Assembly (NCBI RefSeq): GCF_014211915.1
Contig: NZ_CP060040.1
Coordinates: 682,001-746,000 of the forward strand
Direction: 5' to 3'
Length of the DNA: 64,000 nt
Source of the DNA: Burkholderia cenocepacia
GTDB taxonomy: Bacteria; Pseudomonadota; Gammaproteobacteria; Burkholderiales; Burkholderiaceae
Below are positions 45,254-54,530 of this stretch, one piece after another; within the stretch, counting starts at the first letter, position 1; each line of letters starts with the position of its first letter. The notes beneath the pieces were generated by a model that worked only from the letters and a program-made list of their open reading frames with translations, did not search any database and was not told where the DNA came from. The position numbers were made by a program, and so were the translations under genes.

Positions 45254-46474
45254 ATGAAAAAGCGCGTCGCTTTCGCCATGACGGCAGTCGGTCTCGCAGC
45301 CGCTACCGCCGCCCACGCCCAGAGCAGCGTGACCCTGTACGGTATCGTCGACAACGGTATCGCTTGGCAGAACAACTCGTCGGCAGTCGGCGCAACCTCG
45401 GGTGGTCACTCGAAGGTGCAGATGTCCACCGGCGTGTGGGCAGGCAGCCGCTTCGGCCTGAAGGGCAGCGAAGATCTCGGCGGCGGCACGAAGGCGATTT
45501 TCCAGTTGGAAGCCGGCGTCAACACGGCTAATGGCTCGTCGCAGTGGACCAACGGCATCTTCACGCGTCAGGCATGGGTTGGCCTGACCAACGCCACGTA
45601 CGGTACGCTGACGGCCGGCCGCCAGTACACCGCGTACTACACGCTGCTGTCGCCGTACAGCCCGACGACCTGGCTGACCGGTTACTACGGCGCGCACCCG
45701 GGCGATATCGATTCGCTGGATACCAGCTACCGCGCGAACAACTCGCTCGTCTACATGTCGCCGAAGTTCTACGGCTTCACGGTCGGCGGTTCGTACTCGT
45801 TCGGCGGCGTCGCAGGCGCGACGAACCGCGGCTCGACGTGGAGCGCGGCGATCCAGTACCTGAACGGCCCGGCAGGCATCGCGGTCGGCTATCAGAAGGT
45901 CAACAACTCGACGCTCGGCGGCGGCGTGTGGGGCGCGAACTCGACGGTCCAGAACGGCCTGACGGCAGCGGGCGACGGCAACCAGCCGGCAGTCTCGTCG
46001 ATCAACAACGGCTACGCGACCGCGCAATCGCAGCAGCGTATCGCCGTGACGGCGGGCTACCAGTTCACGCCGGCATGGGATATTTCGGCGTCGTACTCGA
46101 ACGTCCAGTACACGCCGGGCACGGGTTCGTTCTTCCGGAACAAGGCAATCTTCAACACGGCTGGCGCCGTGCTGCACTGGAAGGCAGCTGCTCAGTGGGA
46201 CTTCGCGGCAGGCTACTCGTACACGGCCGCAACGCAGTCGAACGGCATCACGAGCTCGGCCAAGTACCACCAGGTCACGCTGTCGCAGTACTACAGCCTG
46301 TCGAAGCGCACGGGCCTGTACGCGGTTGAGGCTTACCAGCACGCAAGCGGCAACACGCTGAACGGCCGCGGCAACGCAATCATCTCGGCGACCACGTCGA
46401 TCGGTGACGGCGTGGGCGCAGGTTCGAAGCAGAACCAGATCGGCGTCGGCGTCGGCATGATCCACCGCTTCTAA
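45254..46474 (+). CDS. Major outer-membrane porin (OpcP-like)
   Basis: A 406-residue porin with a standard signal peptide (MKKRVAFAMTAVGLAAATAA, cleaved after AHA). The mature start is QSSVTLYGIVDNGIAW and the C-terminus GVGMIHRF ends in Phe. Codon use differs from the neighbours, with more GCA/GCT Ala and TCG/AAC choices typical of highly expressed Burkholderia genes. It is a single-gene unit with a strong ribosome binding site and a perfect terminator. Probably a general diffusion channel. Confidence 0.93.
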   Translation: MKKRVAFAMTAVGLAAATAAHAQSSVTLYGIVDNGIAWQNNSSAVGATSGGHSKVQMSTGVWAGSRFGLKGSEDLGGGTKAIFQLEAGVNTANGSSQWTNGIFTRQAWVGLTNATYGTLTAGRQYTAYYTLLSPYSPTTWLTGYYGAHPGDIDSLDTSYRANNSLVYMSPKFYGFTVGGSYSFGGVAGATNRGSTWSAAIQYLNGPAGIAVGYQKVNNSTLGGGVWGANSTVQNGLTAAGDGNQPAVSSINNGYATAQSQQRIAVTAGYQFTPAWDISASYSNVQYTPGTGSFFRNKAIFNTAGAVLHWKAAAQWDFAAGYSYTAATQSNGITSSAKYHQVTLSQYYSLSKRTGLYAVEAYQHASGNTLNGRGNAIISATTSIGDGVGAGSKQNQIGVGVGMIHRF

Positions 46475-46516
46475 ATGTCGCGCGGCGCGCGAGCGCCGCT
46501 CACGGCATGCGGTATG

Positions 46517-46542
46517 AAAACCGGCCTTCGGGCCGGTTTTTT
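46517..46542 (+). terminator. Rho-independent terminator of the porin gene
   Basis: A perfect 10-bp stem AAAACCGGCC/GGCCGGTTTT (46517-46526 with 46531-46540) with a TTCG tetraloop, continuing into TT. It lies 43 bases after the porin stop. Confidence 0.92.
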
Positions 46543-46577
46543 CGTTTACGTCGCGAGCCGATGCACGATCCGTCGGA

Positions 46578-46997
46578 TCACTGATCGATCGGCGACTTCA
46601 GCGGCTGATGCTCGCCCGTCAGCCCGAACACCACGAGCTGCGCGGGCTCGGTCGCGCTCGCGTTGCGCGACACCTGATGGCGCGAGCCAGGCGGCTCGTA
46701 CCAGCCTTCGCCGGCGCGATAGCGGCGCAGCGGGCCGCCGTTCACCTGCGACAGCACTTCGCCTTTCGACACGACGGCGAACACCGAGCCGAGGTGCTTG
46801 TGCGCTTCGGACGCCTGACCGGGCGCATAGTCGACCGTCGCGACGACCACCAGTTTGCCGGGCGCCTCGGGCACGGCTTGCTGCATGATCGCGTGCACGC
46901 TGTCGGCGGCGTCGTGCGCATGGGCGGCGGCCGGCAGCGCCGCGGCCAGCACGAGCCCGGCGTACAGCGCGACGCGATGGAGCGGAGAGCGGATCAT
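46578..46997 (-). CDS. Periplasmic cupin-domain protein
   Basis: A 139-residue protein with a signal peptide (VALYAGLVLAAALPAAAHAH) and a single cupin. Metal-binding His residues appear in EAHKHLGSVFAVVSKG and PGSRHQVSRN. The function is unknown; small secreted cupins often bind a ligand or act in detoxification. It is the second gene of a minus-strand pair, 10 bases after the AhpD-like gene. Confidence 0.85.
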   Translation of the reverse strand: MIRSPLHRVALYAGLVLAAALPAAAHAHDAADSVHAIMQQAVPEAPGKLVVVATVDYAPGQASEAHKHLGSVFAVVSKGEVLSQVNGGPLRRYRAGEGWYEPPGSRHQVSRNASATEPAQLVVFGLTGEHQPLKSPIDQ

Positions 46998-47007
46998 CGT
47001 CGGCTCC

Positions 47008-47445
47008 TCACTCGGGCATCTTGCGGAACGCGATCGCGAAGCGGTTCCACGAGTTGATCGTCGCGATCAGCATCGACAGGTCGAACAGCTCCTCGTCGGT
47101 GAAATGCGGCTTCACGGCTTCCCAGACGGCGTCGGGCACGTGGTTGCTGGCCACCAGCGTCAGCGCCTCGGTCCATTCCAGCGCCGCGCGTTCGCGCTCG
47201 GTGAAGAACGGCGTTTCGCGCCACGTGACGACGGTCGCGAGACGGCGGTCGGTTTCGCCGCCCTTGCGCGCGTCGGTCGTGTGCATGTCGACGCAGAACG
47301 CGCAGCCGTTGATCTGCGACGCGCGCAGGCGGACGAGTTCGGCGAGCGGCTTCTCGATCGAGCTCTTCGCGAGGAATTCCTCGGCGTTGCGCATCACCTT
47401 GATCGCATTCGGGCTGGCGGCATAGAAGTTCAGGCGCGGTTGCAT
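47008..47445 (-). CDS. Carboxymuconolactone decarboxylase-family (AhpD-like) protein
   Basis: A 145-residue all-helical protein with the AhpD redox motif: C48 and C51 in GCAFCVDMH, with H55. It resembles alkylhydroperoxidase-like proteins that reduce peroxides through this Cys pair. It is the first gene of a pair with the cupin protein. The likely role is oxidative stress defence; no partner AhpC or reductase is nearby. Confidence 0.9.
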   Translation of the reverse strand: MQPRLNFYAASPNAIKVMRNAEEFLAKSSIEKPLAELVRLRASQINGCAFCVDMHTTDARKGGETDRRLATVVTWRETPFFTERERAALEWTEALTLVASNHVPDAVWEAVKPHFTDEELFDLSMLIATINSWNRFAIAFRKMPE

Positions 47446-47541
47446 GGCAGGTCCTTTTCGGTTGGGTAGCGCCGGGGTGGCGCGACAGGACCTACTTTAC
47501 GAGTCGCACTGGCCTGCTTGAATAGCCAATTTCATGGAAAT

Positions 47542-49026
47542 TCAGGTAACCAGCGGCGACCCACCCACCGTGCCGGCATCCAGCAATCCCGCCACCTTCG
47601 CGAGCGCCGTGTCGATGCGCAGCGCGTCGATCCCGCCATAGCCGAACAGCAGCCCCGGGCGCACCGGCACGCCCACGTGGAACGCGGAGATCCCGTACAG
47701 GCCGATGTCTTGCGCCCGTGCGGCGCGGACCAGCGCCGCTTCGTCGAGCCCCGGCTTCAGGTGCGCGGCGAGATGAATGCCGGCGGTCGGCACGATCGCA
47801 TCGAACCACGGCGCGAGTGCGCCGCGCAGGTGCGCGACCAGCATCTTGCGGCGCGCGTCGTAGTGCTTCTGCACGCGTTTCAGGTGCCGCGCGAAATCGC
47901 CTTCGTGCATGAAGCGCGCGAGCGCCGCCTGCGTCAGCGTGCAGGTGTGCCAGTCGACGATCTGCTTCGCCTTGGCCAGCGCGCCGCGCAGCGCGCGCGG
48001 CGGAATCGCGTCGCCGATCCGCAGTTCGGGAAAGATCGTCTTCGAGAACGTGCCGACGTACGCGACGAGGCCCGTGCGGTCGAGGCTCTTCAGCGATTCG
48101 ACCGGCCGGCCCTCGAAGCGGAATTCGCCGTCGTAATCGTCCTCGATGATCACCGCGCGGCGGCGCTGCGCCCATTCGAGCAGCGCGACGCGGCGCTCGA
48201 GCGTCATCGGCATGCCGAGCGGGAACTGATGCGACGGCGTCACGTAGACGAGCCGCGCGTCGTCCGGCAGCCGTTCCGTGACGAGTCCCTGGGCATCGAC
48301 CGGCACGCCGATCACCGTCGCGCCGAGCGACGCGAACGCGGCGCGCGCGGGCGGATAGCCGGGGTCCTCGACCGCGACGACGTCGCCCGGCCGCACGACG
48401 ACGCGCGCGAGCAGGTCGAGCGCCTGCTGCGCGCCTTGCGTGACGAGCACGTCGTCCCAGCTGCAGGCGACCGCGCGGCTGAATCCCGCGTAGCGCGCGA
48501 TCGCGCCGCGCAATTGCGGATCGCCGGCCGGATCGTGGTACTGGCCGGGGCCGCGCGCCTGCTGGCGCAGCGCGTGATGCAGGCAGCGCCGCCATGCGTC
48601 GAACGGGAACAGCGTCTTGTCGGTCACGCCGCCGCGAAAGTCGAAGCCGGGCGAATCCTGCGGCGCGGGCATCGCGAGCGCGTCGGGCAGGTCGTTCCAC
48701 AGCGCGCGCGCATCGACCGCATCGATGCGCGGCCGCTCGTCGACGATCGACGGCGCCGATGTCACCGCGGCGTGCGGCACGCGCGCGAGGCCGTCGGCGA
48801 CGAACGTGCCGTCGCCGATGCGCGTAGTCAGGTAGCCCTCGGCCACCAGGCGCTCGAATGCGTCGAGCGTCGTCTTGCGCGACACGCCGAGTTGTTTCGC
48901 GAGATCGCGCGTCGACGGCAGCCGCGCACCGCCTTCGAGACGCCCGTCGACGATCGCGGTGCGCAGTTGCCGGAAGATTTGCCCCGTCAGGTCGTGACGG
49001 CCTTCGATGCGGATCGCGATGTCCAT
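47542..49026 (-). CDS. MocR-family regulator (GntR helix-turn-helix plus PLP aminotransferase fold)
   Basis: A 494-residue fusion. The GntR helix-turn-helix lies at about residues 12-75 (LAKQLGVSRKTTLDAFERLVAEGYLTTRIG). The aminotransferase-like part has DDYDGEF and the PLP-binding Lys in VGTFSKTIFPELRIG. The minus-strand neighbours downstream are the AhpD-like and cupin genes (96 bases away), which may be its targets together with the divergent LysR gene. Two ACCTCGAT direct repeats lie directly upstream of its start. Confidence 0.9.
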   Translation of the reverse strand: MDIAIRIEGRHDLTGQIFRQLRTAIVDGRLEGGARLPSTRDLAKQLGVSRKTTLDAFERLVAEGYLTTRIGDGTFVADGLARVPHAAVTSAPSIVDERPRIDAVDARALWNDLPDALAMPAPQDSPGFDFRGGVTDKTLFPFDAWRRCLHHALRQQARGPGQYHDPAGDPQLRGAIARYAGFSRAVACSWDDVLVTQGAQQALDLLARVVVRPGDVVAVEDPGYPPARAAFASLGATVIGVPVDAQGLVTERLPDDARLVYVTPSHQFPLGMPMTLERRVALLEWAQRRRAVIIEDDYDGEFRFEGRPVESLKSLDRTGLVAYVGTFSKTIFPELRIGDAIPPRALRGALAKAKQIVDWHTCTLTQAALARFMHEGDFARHLKRVQKHYDARRKMLVAHLRGALAPWFDAIVPTAGIHLAAHLKPGLDEAALVRAARAQDIGLYGISAFHVGVPVRPGLLFGYGGIDALRIDTALAKVAGLLDAGTVGGSPLVT

Positions 49027-49036
49027 CGCAGTGGTT

Positions 49037-49064
49037 ACCTCGATTCGTGTGATTTCACCTCGAT
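49037..49064. promoter_or_regulatory. ACCTCGAT direct repeats upstream of the second MocR gene
   Basis: ACCTCGAT occurs at 49037-49044 and 49057-49064, 20 bases (two helical turns) apart, 11-38 bases upstream of the MocR start. Spacing and position fit a MocR binding site. Confidence 0.5.
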
Positions 49065-49191
49065 CAGCATACCGGAACTCGACCGCGCCGGCGGCGGTTC
49101 CGGGCTCGCACCCGCACCGGCCCTCGCGCGATTGGACCGCCGTGCGCTGCTGCCTTACGATCCACCACAAACCTCACCGCGGAGCAACCTC

Positions 49192-50109
49192 ATGCTGTCC
49201 GAAGACGAACTGGCGCTGCTCGACGCGATCCGCGCCACCGGCAGCCTGTCGCGTGCCGCCGCGCGGCTCGGCAAGGCGCCGTCGACGGTGTCGCATGCGG
49301 CGCGCCAGCTCGAAACGCGGTTCGACGCGCTGCTGTTCGACCGGCGCGGCTACCGGCTGCAGCTCACGCCGGCCGGACAATTGCTGACCGACGAGGCGGC
49401 GCGGCTGGCGCTCGACGTCGCCCGGCTGACGCAGCGCGTGCGGCAGGTCGCGAGCGGCTGGGAGGACCGGCTGTGGATCGTCAGCGACGAGGTGCTGGAG
49501 TTCGATACGCTCCTGCCGGTCGTCCGCGCGTTCGATGCGCTCGATTCCGGCGTGTCGCTGCGTTTCACGCACGAGGTGCTTGGTGGAACCTGGGAAGCGT
49601 TGCGCGACGGCCGCGCGGATCTGGTCGTCGGCGCGACCAACGAGCCGCCGGCGATGCCGGGCCTCAAATGGTTCGAACTCGGCGCGATGGAGTGGGTGTT
49701 CGCGGTGTCGCCGCGCCATCCGCTGGCGGCCGCGAGCGGGGTGCTGACGCGCGACGCGATCGGTGCGCACCGCTCGGTCGTCGTCGCCGATTCGTCACGG
49801 CGGGCAGCCGGCCGCGCGTATGGCCTGCTCGGCGGGCAGGCGGTGCTCGCGGTGCCGTCGATGCGCGCGAAGATCCTTGCGCAGCGCGATGCGCTCGGCG
49901 TCGGCTGGGTGCCGCGCCGGCGCGTCGCGTCGCTGCTCGCGCGCGGCGAACTGGTCGAGAAGCAGACGGCCGATCCGCGCGAGCCGAATCTGCTGTACGT
50001 CGCGTGGCACGGCGATCGTGACGGCCGCGCGCTGCAATGGTGGCTGGAGCAACTGCGCGAGCCGCGGCTCGCGCGGCGGCTGCTCGACGGGATCGATGTG
50101 ATCGGGTGA
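49192..50109 (+). CDS. LysR-family transcriptional regulator
   Basis: A 305-residue LysR protein with the N-terminal winged helix (GSLSRAAARLGKAPSTVSHAARQLETRFD) and an effector domain (FTHEVLGGTWEALRDGRADLVVGAT). GGAG lies seven bases before ATG 49192. It is followed 136 bases later by a short-chain dehydrogenase gene on the same strand, a plausible target or partner. Confidence 0.9.
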   Translation: MLSEDELALLDAIRATGSLSRAAARLGKAPSTVSHAARQLETRFDALLFDRRGYRLQLTPAGQLLTDEAARLALDVARLTQRVRQVASGWEDRLWIVSDEVLEFDTLLPVVRAFDALDSGVSLRFTHEVLGGTWEALRDGRADLVVGATNEPPAMPGLKWFELGAMEWVFAVSPRHPLAAASGVLTRDAIGAHRSVVVADSSRRAAGRAYGLLGGQAVLAVPSMRAKILAQRDALGVGWVPRRRVASLLARGELVEKQTADPREPNLLYVAWHGDRDGRALQWWLEQLREPRLARRLLDGIDVIG

Positions 50110-50245
50110 GCGTGATCGGCTGAGCGCGCTCGCTCAAACATGTTCGACGTTTTCGAACAGGTCCGTCGTGCCCGTCGCACGGCAAGGCCGCGCGACGCGC
50201 GCATCCTGTGTTCACGGTCAACTCACCGGTTCACAGGAGAACATC

Positions 50246-50995
50246 ATGCAACGCTTCGAAGGAAAGACGGTCCTCGTCACGGGCGGCAACAGCGGCATCG
50301 GCCTGGCGGCCGCCAAGGGGTTCGCGGCCGAAGGCGCGCGAGTCATCATCACCGGGCGCGACGCCGAAACGCTGGAAGCCGCCCGTCAAACGCTCGGCGA
50401 AGGCGCGCTGGCGATTCGCAACGAAGCCGGCAGCGTCGTGTCGGCTCGCGCGCTGGCCGACGCGCTTGCCGCCGCCGGCGTGCGGCTCGACGCCGTATTC
50501 GTCAACGCGGGCGTCGCGAAACTCGCACCGTTCGCCGACAGCGACGAAGCGATGTGGGATCTCGTGTTCAACACCAATGTGAAGGGCGCGTATTTCCAGA
50601 TCCAGTCGCTCGTGCCGCTGCTGAATCGCGGCGCATCGATCGTGATCAACGGCTCGATCAACGCGCATATCGGGATGCCCGGCTCGTCGGTGTACGCGGC
50701 GAGCAAGGCGGCCGTCAATTCGTTCGCGAAGACGCTGTCGACGGAACTGCTGCCGCATGGCGTGCGCGTGAACGTGGTGAGCCCGGGGCCCGTGCAGACG
50801 CCGCTGTACGGCAAGCTCGGGCTCGACGCGGCGACGCTCGACGCGACGGCCGACAAGATCAAGGGCCTCGTGCCGATCGGCCGGTTCGGCACGCCGGACG
50901 AAATCGCGTCGACGGTGCTGCACCTGAGCGCGCCGGAATCCGCGTTCATCGTCGGCGCGGAAATCATCGCGTCGGGCGGGATGGGGTTGCTCTAA
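50246..50995 (+). CDS. Short-chain dehydrogenase/reductase
   Basis: A 249-residue classical SDR. It has the cofactor motif TGGNSGIG, NAG in VFVNAGVAK, catalytic Ser in INGSINAHIG, and YxxxK in VYAASKAAV. It oxidises or reduces a hydroxyl/keto group using NAD(P)H. ACAGGAGAACATC precedes ATG 50246; the upstream open frame to 50168 is less likely. Substrate unknown. Confidence 0.9.
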   Translation: MQRFEGKTVLVTGGNSGIGLAAAKGFAAEGARVIITGRDAETLEAARQTLGEGALAIRNEAGSVVSARALADALAAAGVRLDAVFVNAGVAKLAPFADSDEAMWDLVFNTNVKGAYFQIQSLVPLLNRGASIVINGSINAHIGMPGSSVYAASKAAVNSFAKTLSTELLPHGVRVNVVSPGPVQTPLYGKLGLDAATLDATADKIKGLVPIGRFGTPDEIASTVLHLSAPESAFIVGAEIIASGGMGLL

Positions 50996-51057
50996 AGGGG
51001 CGACGCGTGCGGGGCCCGTAACCGGCGATGCGGGGCGACCGGCCCCGTCACCTGCAC

Positions 51058-52695
51058 CTATCGTGACGCACAGGCGCCGCGCGTGTCGTCGCCGGTTTTC
51101 AACTGCGTCACCGTCAACCCCGCGAACGTCGCGCGGCCTTGCTCGGCGAACACGGCCACGCGATCCGCGTCGAGCGGCGGAAAGATCAGGTCCGTCAGCG
51201 CGACGCGGCCGCCGTTCGCGAATACTTCGACCGAGCCGCGATCGACGACGATTTCGAGCCGCAGTTGCCCGTGTTCGAGCGGCAGATCGACGATGTGTTC
51301 GCGGCTGAACGTGCCGGCGAAATTCGCTTCGCCGGATTGCGCACGGTCGAGCGTCAGCGTGCGCTTCGCCGTGTCGTACACGATCCGGGTGCCGATCGAG
51401 CCGTCGGCCGAGCGCCGGACGATCAGGCCCGCGCGCGCGGCACGCTGCGGCGAGATCGTCACCGTGATGCGCTGGACGACGCCGCGCGTCGCGGCCGACA
51501 GCGCGCGGGTAGCGGAGTCGACCGTCAGGTCGCCTTCATGCACGGCGGGCCGGCCGTCGGCCCATGCGTCGAAGGCGGCGGCCGGCGCGACGATGAGGGT
51601 CGGCTCGCCGTCGATCGTCTTCAGCGACAGTTCGCGCGGCAGCGTGGTCGCGCCGCGCCATGGGGTGGTCGGCACCTTGGCCGCGTAATCCCAGTTGCTC
51701 ATCCATGCGATCGCGACCGGCCGGGCGCCGGGTGCGCCGGAGAACGTGCCGGCCGCGTAAAAATCGGCGCCGTGATCGACCCAGCGGAATTGCGCGGGGT
51801 CCGAACCGGCGGGCGCGACGCGGTCGGGCACGAACGTGCGGCCGTCGAAGTTGCCGACGAAGTACATCGCGCCGGAACCGCCGGCGATCGACCACGGATT
51901 CACGTTGACGATCATCACCCACTTGATGCGGCGGGGATCGCCGTCGAGCGGCAACGGTACGAGATCCGGCATTTCCCACAGCGCGCCCGCATGCGGCACG
52001 TCAGGCAGCGTGAAGTCGCTCAGGAACGACCAGTGGATCAGGTCGTCGGAACGATAGAGCTTCACGACGTGCGCGTCGGCAACGACCGTCGTCATCAACC
52101 AGTAGCCGCCCGCCGCATACCACGACACTTTCGGGTCACGAAATTCCTTCGATTCCGGATCGAGCGTCAGCACCGGGTTGTGCGCATACGGCTGCCAGGT
52201 CGTGCCCTGATCGAGGCTGTACGCGAGCGATTGCGCCTGGATGCCGGGCGCGTGACCCGAGCCGGGCTTGTAGACGCTCGTATAAAGCGCGACGAGCGGC
52301 GTGTGGCCCGGCGTGCCGAGGCCGGACGTGTTCAGGGTGTCGGCGACGATCGAGCCGGAGAAGATTTCCTCGGTGGCGTTCGCGCGCATCGCGACCGGCT
52401 GCTCGCGCCAGTGGACGAGGTCGGTGCTGGTCGCGTGCCCCCACGACATGTTGCCCCAGTCGTTGCCGAGCGGGTTGTACTGATAGAACAGGTGATAGCG
52501 GCCGTTCGCGTAGACGAGCCCGTTCGGATCGTTCATCCAGTTGCGTTGCGGCGTGTAGTGGAGGGCGGGCCGCCATTGCGGCGTGCCGTTGTCGGGCGGC
52601 GCGTGGCACGGCGCGGCGACGGCCTGCGTGCAGGCCAGGCAGGCGAACAGCAGCCGGACGAGCCGGACGAAAAAGCGGAAAGACGTCGAATTCAT
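51058..52695 (-). CDS. sacC: Secreted GH32 levanase/beta-fructosidase
   Basis: A 545-residue glycoside hydrolase family 32 enzyme. After a signal peptide (residues 1-28) it has the NDPNG sucrose box with the nucleophile near D56 (WMNDPNG), the RDP motif in FRDPKVSWY, and an acid/base Glu in WEMPDLV. The C-terminal beta-sandwich is also present. It releases fructose from levan or sucrose outside the cytoplasm. It follows the levansucrase gene on the same strand after 175 bases containing a hairpin, so the two may be partly cotranscribed. Confidence 0.92.
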   Translation of the reverse strand: MNSTSFRFFVRLVRLLFACLACTQAVAAPCHAPPDNGTPQWRPALHYTPQRNWMNDPNGLVYANGRYHLFYQYNPLGNDWGNMSWGHATSTDLVHWREQPVAMRANATEEIFSGSIVADTLNTSGLGTPGHTPLVALYTSVYKPGSGHAPGIQAQSLAYSLDQGTTWQPYAHNPVLTLDPESKEFRDPKVSWYAAGGYWLMTTVVADAHVVKLYRSDDLIHWSFLSDFTLPDVPHAGALWEMPDLVPLPLDGDPRRIKWVMIVNVNPWSIAGGSGAMYFVGNFDGRTFVPDRVAPAGSDPAQFRWVDHGADFYAAGTFSGAPGARPVAIAWMSNWDYAAKVPTTPWRGATTLPRELSLKTIDGEPTLIVAPAAAFDAWADGRPAVHEGDLTVDSATRALSAATRGVVQRITVTISPQRAARAGLIVRRSADGSIGTRIVYDTAKRTLTLDRAQSGEANFAGTFSREHIVDLPLEHGQLRLEIVVDRGSVEVFANGGRVALTDLIFPPLDADRVAVFAEQGRATFAGLTVTQLKTGDDTRGACASR

Positions 52696-52782
52696 GCGGG
52701 ACCAGGCGCTTCGTCGGGCGAAGCGGGAAAGGGCGCAGGCCGTTTGCAACGACGGCCTGCGCAACGGTCAAAGGAAAAGTCG

Positions 52783-52829
52783 AAAGAAAAAGAGGAGGCG
52801 CATACGCGACACGCGCGATACGCACCTCC
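52783..52829 (-). terminator. Hairpin with T-rich tail between levansucrase and levanase genes
   Basis: On the minus strand GGAGG...CCTCC (52829-52794) forms a long stem with one bulge and a wobble pair, and is followed by CTCTTTTTCTTTC (52793-52783). It lies just after the levansucrase stop. It may end most transcripts and lower levanase expression. Confidence 0.6.
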
Positions 52830-52870
52830 TGAACCTCGTGCCTTTATCGACGATGGTTATTTTGGGTTGC

Positions 52871-54454
52871 CTAGTTGCCCTGGCCGTTGCCGTCGTTGTG
52901 GCCGGCCCCCGTCGCCGGCAGGTTCGCCGGGATGTCGCCGTAGCCGCCGAGGCCGCCGCGTCCATACGTGCGGTCGACCGCCGTCGACGTGCCGTTGATG
53001 TTCACCTTCACCGTGGGCGCGAGCGTGCCGCCGCGGCGCGGGCCGATCGCATCGATGAACGACTCGACGAGCCCGCCCGGCATCACGTAGTGCGAATACG
53101 ACTGGAATTCGCGCGGGTTCTGGTTCGGGTCCTGCGAGTACGGCGCGCCGGCCGGTGCGGAGAAGTCGGTCGGGTTGCCGAGCACGAGGCCGCTGCCGCC
53201 GTTCAGCGGCAGGAAGTCGCTGCGGATGCCGTTGCCGACGAAGCCGTACACGCCATCCGGGCCGTCGACGCCGGCCGCCATCGTCGTGCGGTGGCTGATC
53301 GTGAACAGGTAGTACTTGCCGTCCTTCAGGTAGATCTGCGGGCGCTCGGTCTGGTCGTCGACGCAGTTCGCCGACAGGATCGGCGGCAGGAACTTCCACG
53401 CGGTCAGTTGCGGGTTCGTCGCGACCGCCAGGCCGACGTTGGCCTTTTGATACACTGCGCCCGAATTCATCACCGCGTTGAGATCTTCGCGGTTCGGATC
53501 GTTCGGCGCGTAGCCGAGATCGGCCTCGGTGCAGGTGCGCGCGCCGCGCGGGCCGCCGGTGTTGCCTTCGAACACCATGTAGGTCTTGCCCGGATGCGCG
53601 GGGTCGGTGAACACGAACGGATCGCGGAACGAGAAGTAGGTGTTCTGCTGGCCGGTCTGGTAGTAGTTGCCGTCCGGCTGCAGCAGCGCCTTGTGATCGT
53701 CGAAGCCGGTGAACCACACGTGCTTGTCGTCGGCGTGGATGTTGCCGTCGGCGCGCGTGATGATCGCCTGCGGCGGCGTGATGTCGGCGCCGCCGGGCGC
53801 CGAGCGGTTGAACGACGTCGCGGTGTAGTAGAGGCTGACGTTGCTGCCGTTCGTGAGGCGCGCGGAGCCCGACCATTCGGCGTTGTTGGTCATCGGCGCG
53901 GTGCCGAACACCCGGGCGCTCGCGCCGTCGGGGAACAGGTGGCCGCCCCAGGTCCAGCCGCCGTTCGCGGGGCGCTGCGACGCGGGGATGCCGGCCCGGC
54001 GATAGAAGAAGCCGATGCGGGCGTGGACGTGACGGTCGTCGAACGTGTAGCCCGCGTGCGGATCGGCGGTGAGCGAGAAGATCACCTCCCAGCCCTTGTA
54101 GCTGAGCTGGTTCGCGCGCAGGTCGGCCAGCGGCCATGTGTCCCACACCCACACGTTCGAGTTGATCAGCGGGAAATCCTGCGGGATGTCCGGCATCGTC
54201 AGCGCTTGCGGCAGCGAGTTCTTGTCGGCGCCGGCGGTGTGCGACTGCGCGACGATCTGGCGGATGTCCGCCCGCGTCCAGCGCATCGTGAAGTTGCCTT
54301 CGGGATCGTAGGCTTGCTGGGTATGGGGCGTGGGCACGGGCGCGCCCGTGCCGCCGGACTGCGCGTGCGCGACGGACGCGAAGGCGGCGAGTGCGCCGCC
54401 AGCGAGAAGCAAACGTTTGGCCGCGACCGGACGGAAAAGGGGAAAGTATGTCAT
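52871..54454 (-). CDS. sacB: GH68 levansucrase
   Basis: A 527-residue secreted enzyme. The signal peptide ends at residue 31 (VAHA-Q). Catalytic residues are visible: nucleophile D105 (VWDTWPL), stabiliser D278 (FRDPF) and acid/base E370 (DQTERPQ). It splits sucrose and builds levan. The C-terminus is Gly/Asn-rich. The start at MTYFPLFRP was chosen; an upstream ATG at 54502 would place the start nearly inside the operator and has no ribosome binding site. Two LacI-type operators lie 55-90 bases upstream. Confidence 0.93.
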   Translation of the reverse strand: MTYFPLFRPVAAKRLLLAGGALAAFASVAHAQSGGTGAPVPTPHTQQAYDPEGNFTMRWTRADIRQIVAQSHTAGADKNSLPQALTMPDIPQDFPLINSNVWVWDTWPLADLRANQLSYKGWEVIFSLTADPHAGYTFDDRHVHARIGFFYRRAGIPASQRPANGGWTWGGHLFPDGASARVFGTAPMTNNAEWSGSARLTNGSNVSLYYTATSFNRSAPGGADITPPQAIITRADGNIHADDKHVWFTGFDDHKALLQPDGNYYQTGQQNTYFSFRDPFVFTDPAHPGKTYMVFEGNTGGPRGARTCTEADLGYAPNDPNREDLNAVMNSGAVYQKANVGLAVATNPQLTAWKFLPPILSANCVDDQTERPQIYLKDGKYYLFTISHRTTMAAGVDGPDGVYGFVGNGIRSDFLPLNGGSGLVLGNPTDFSAPAGAPYSQDPNQNPREFQSYSHYVMPGGLVESFIDAIGPRRGGTLAPTVKVNINGTSTAVDRTYGRGGLGGYGDIPANLPATGAGHNDGNGQGN

Positions 54455-54508
54455 CTCGTCGTTGTTTCCTGGAAAGGTGAAAGTGAACGGCTGAGTGGGC
54501 ATCGATGT

Positions 54509-54522
54509 CCAAACCGGTTTGG
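54509..54522. promoter_or_regulatory. LacI-type operator 1, CCAAACCGGTTTGG
   Basis: A perfect 14-bp palindrome with the central CG of LacI/GalR-family sites. Its centre is 22 bp from that of operator 2. It lies between levansucrase and the divergent LacI gene, and close to the levansucrase start region. Confidence 0.8.
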
Positions 54523-54530
54523 ATGCTATT

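Noticed and set aside
51010..51047. GC-rich inverted repeat between the SDR and levanase stops
   Set aside because: Only a 7-bp outer stem with a large loop and no T tract; too weak to call as a terminator.
54455..54502. Upstream start for levansucrase (MPTQPFTF)
   Set aside because: No ribosome binding site and it lies almost against operator 1; the start at 54454 gives a normal signal peptide.
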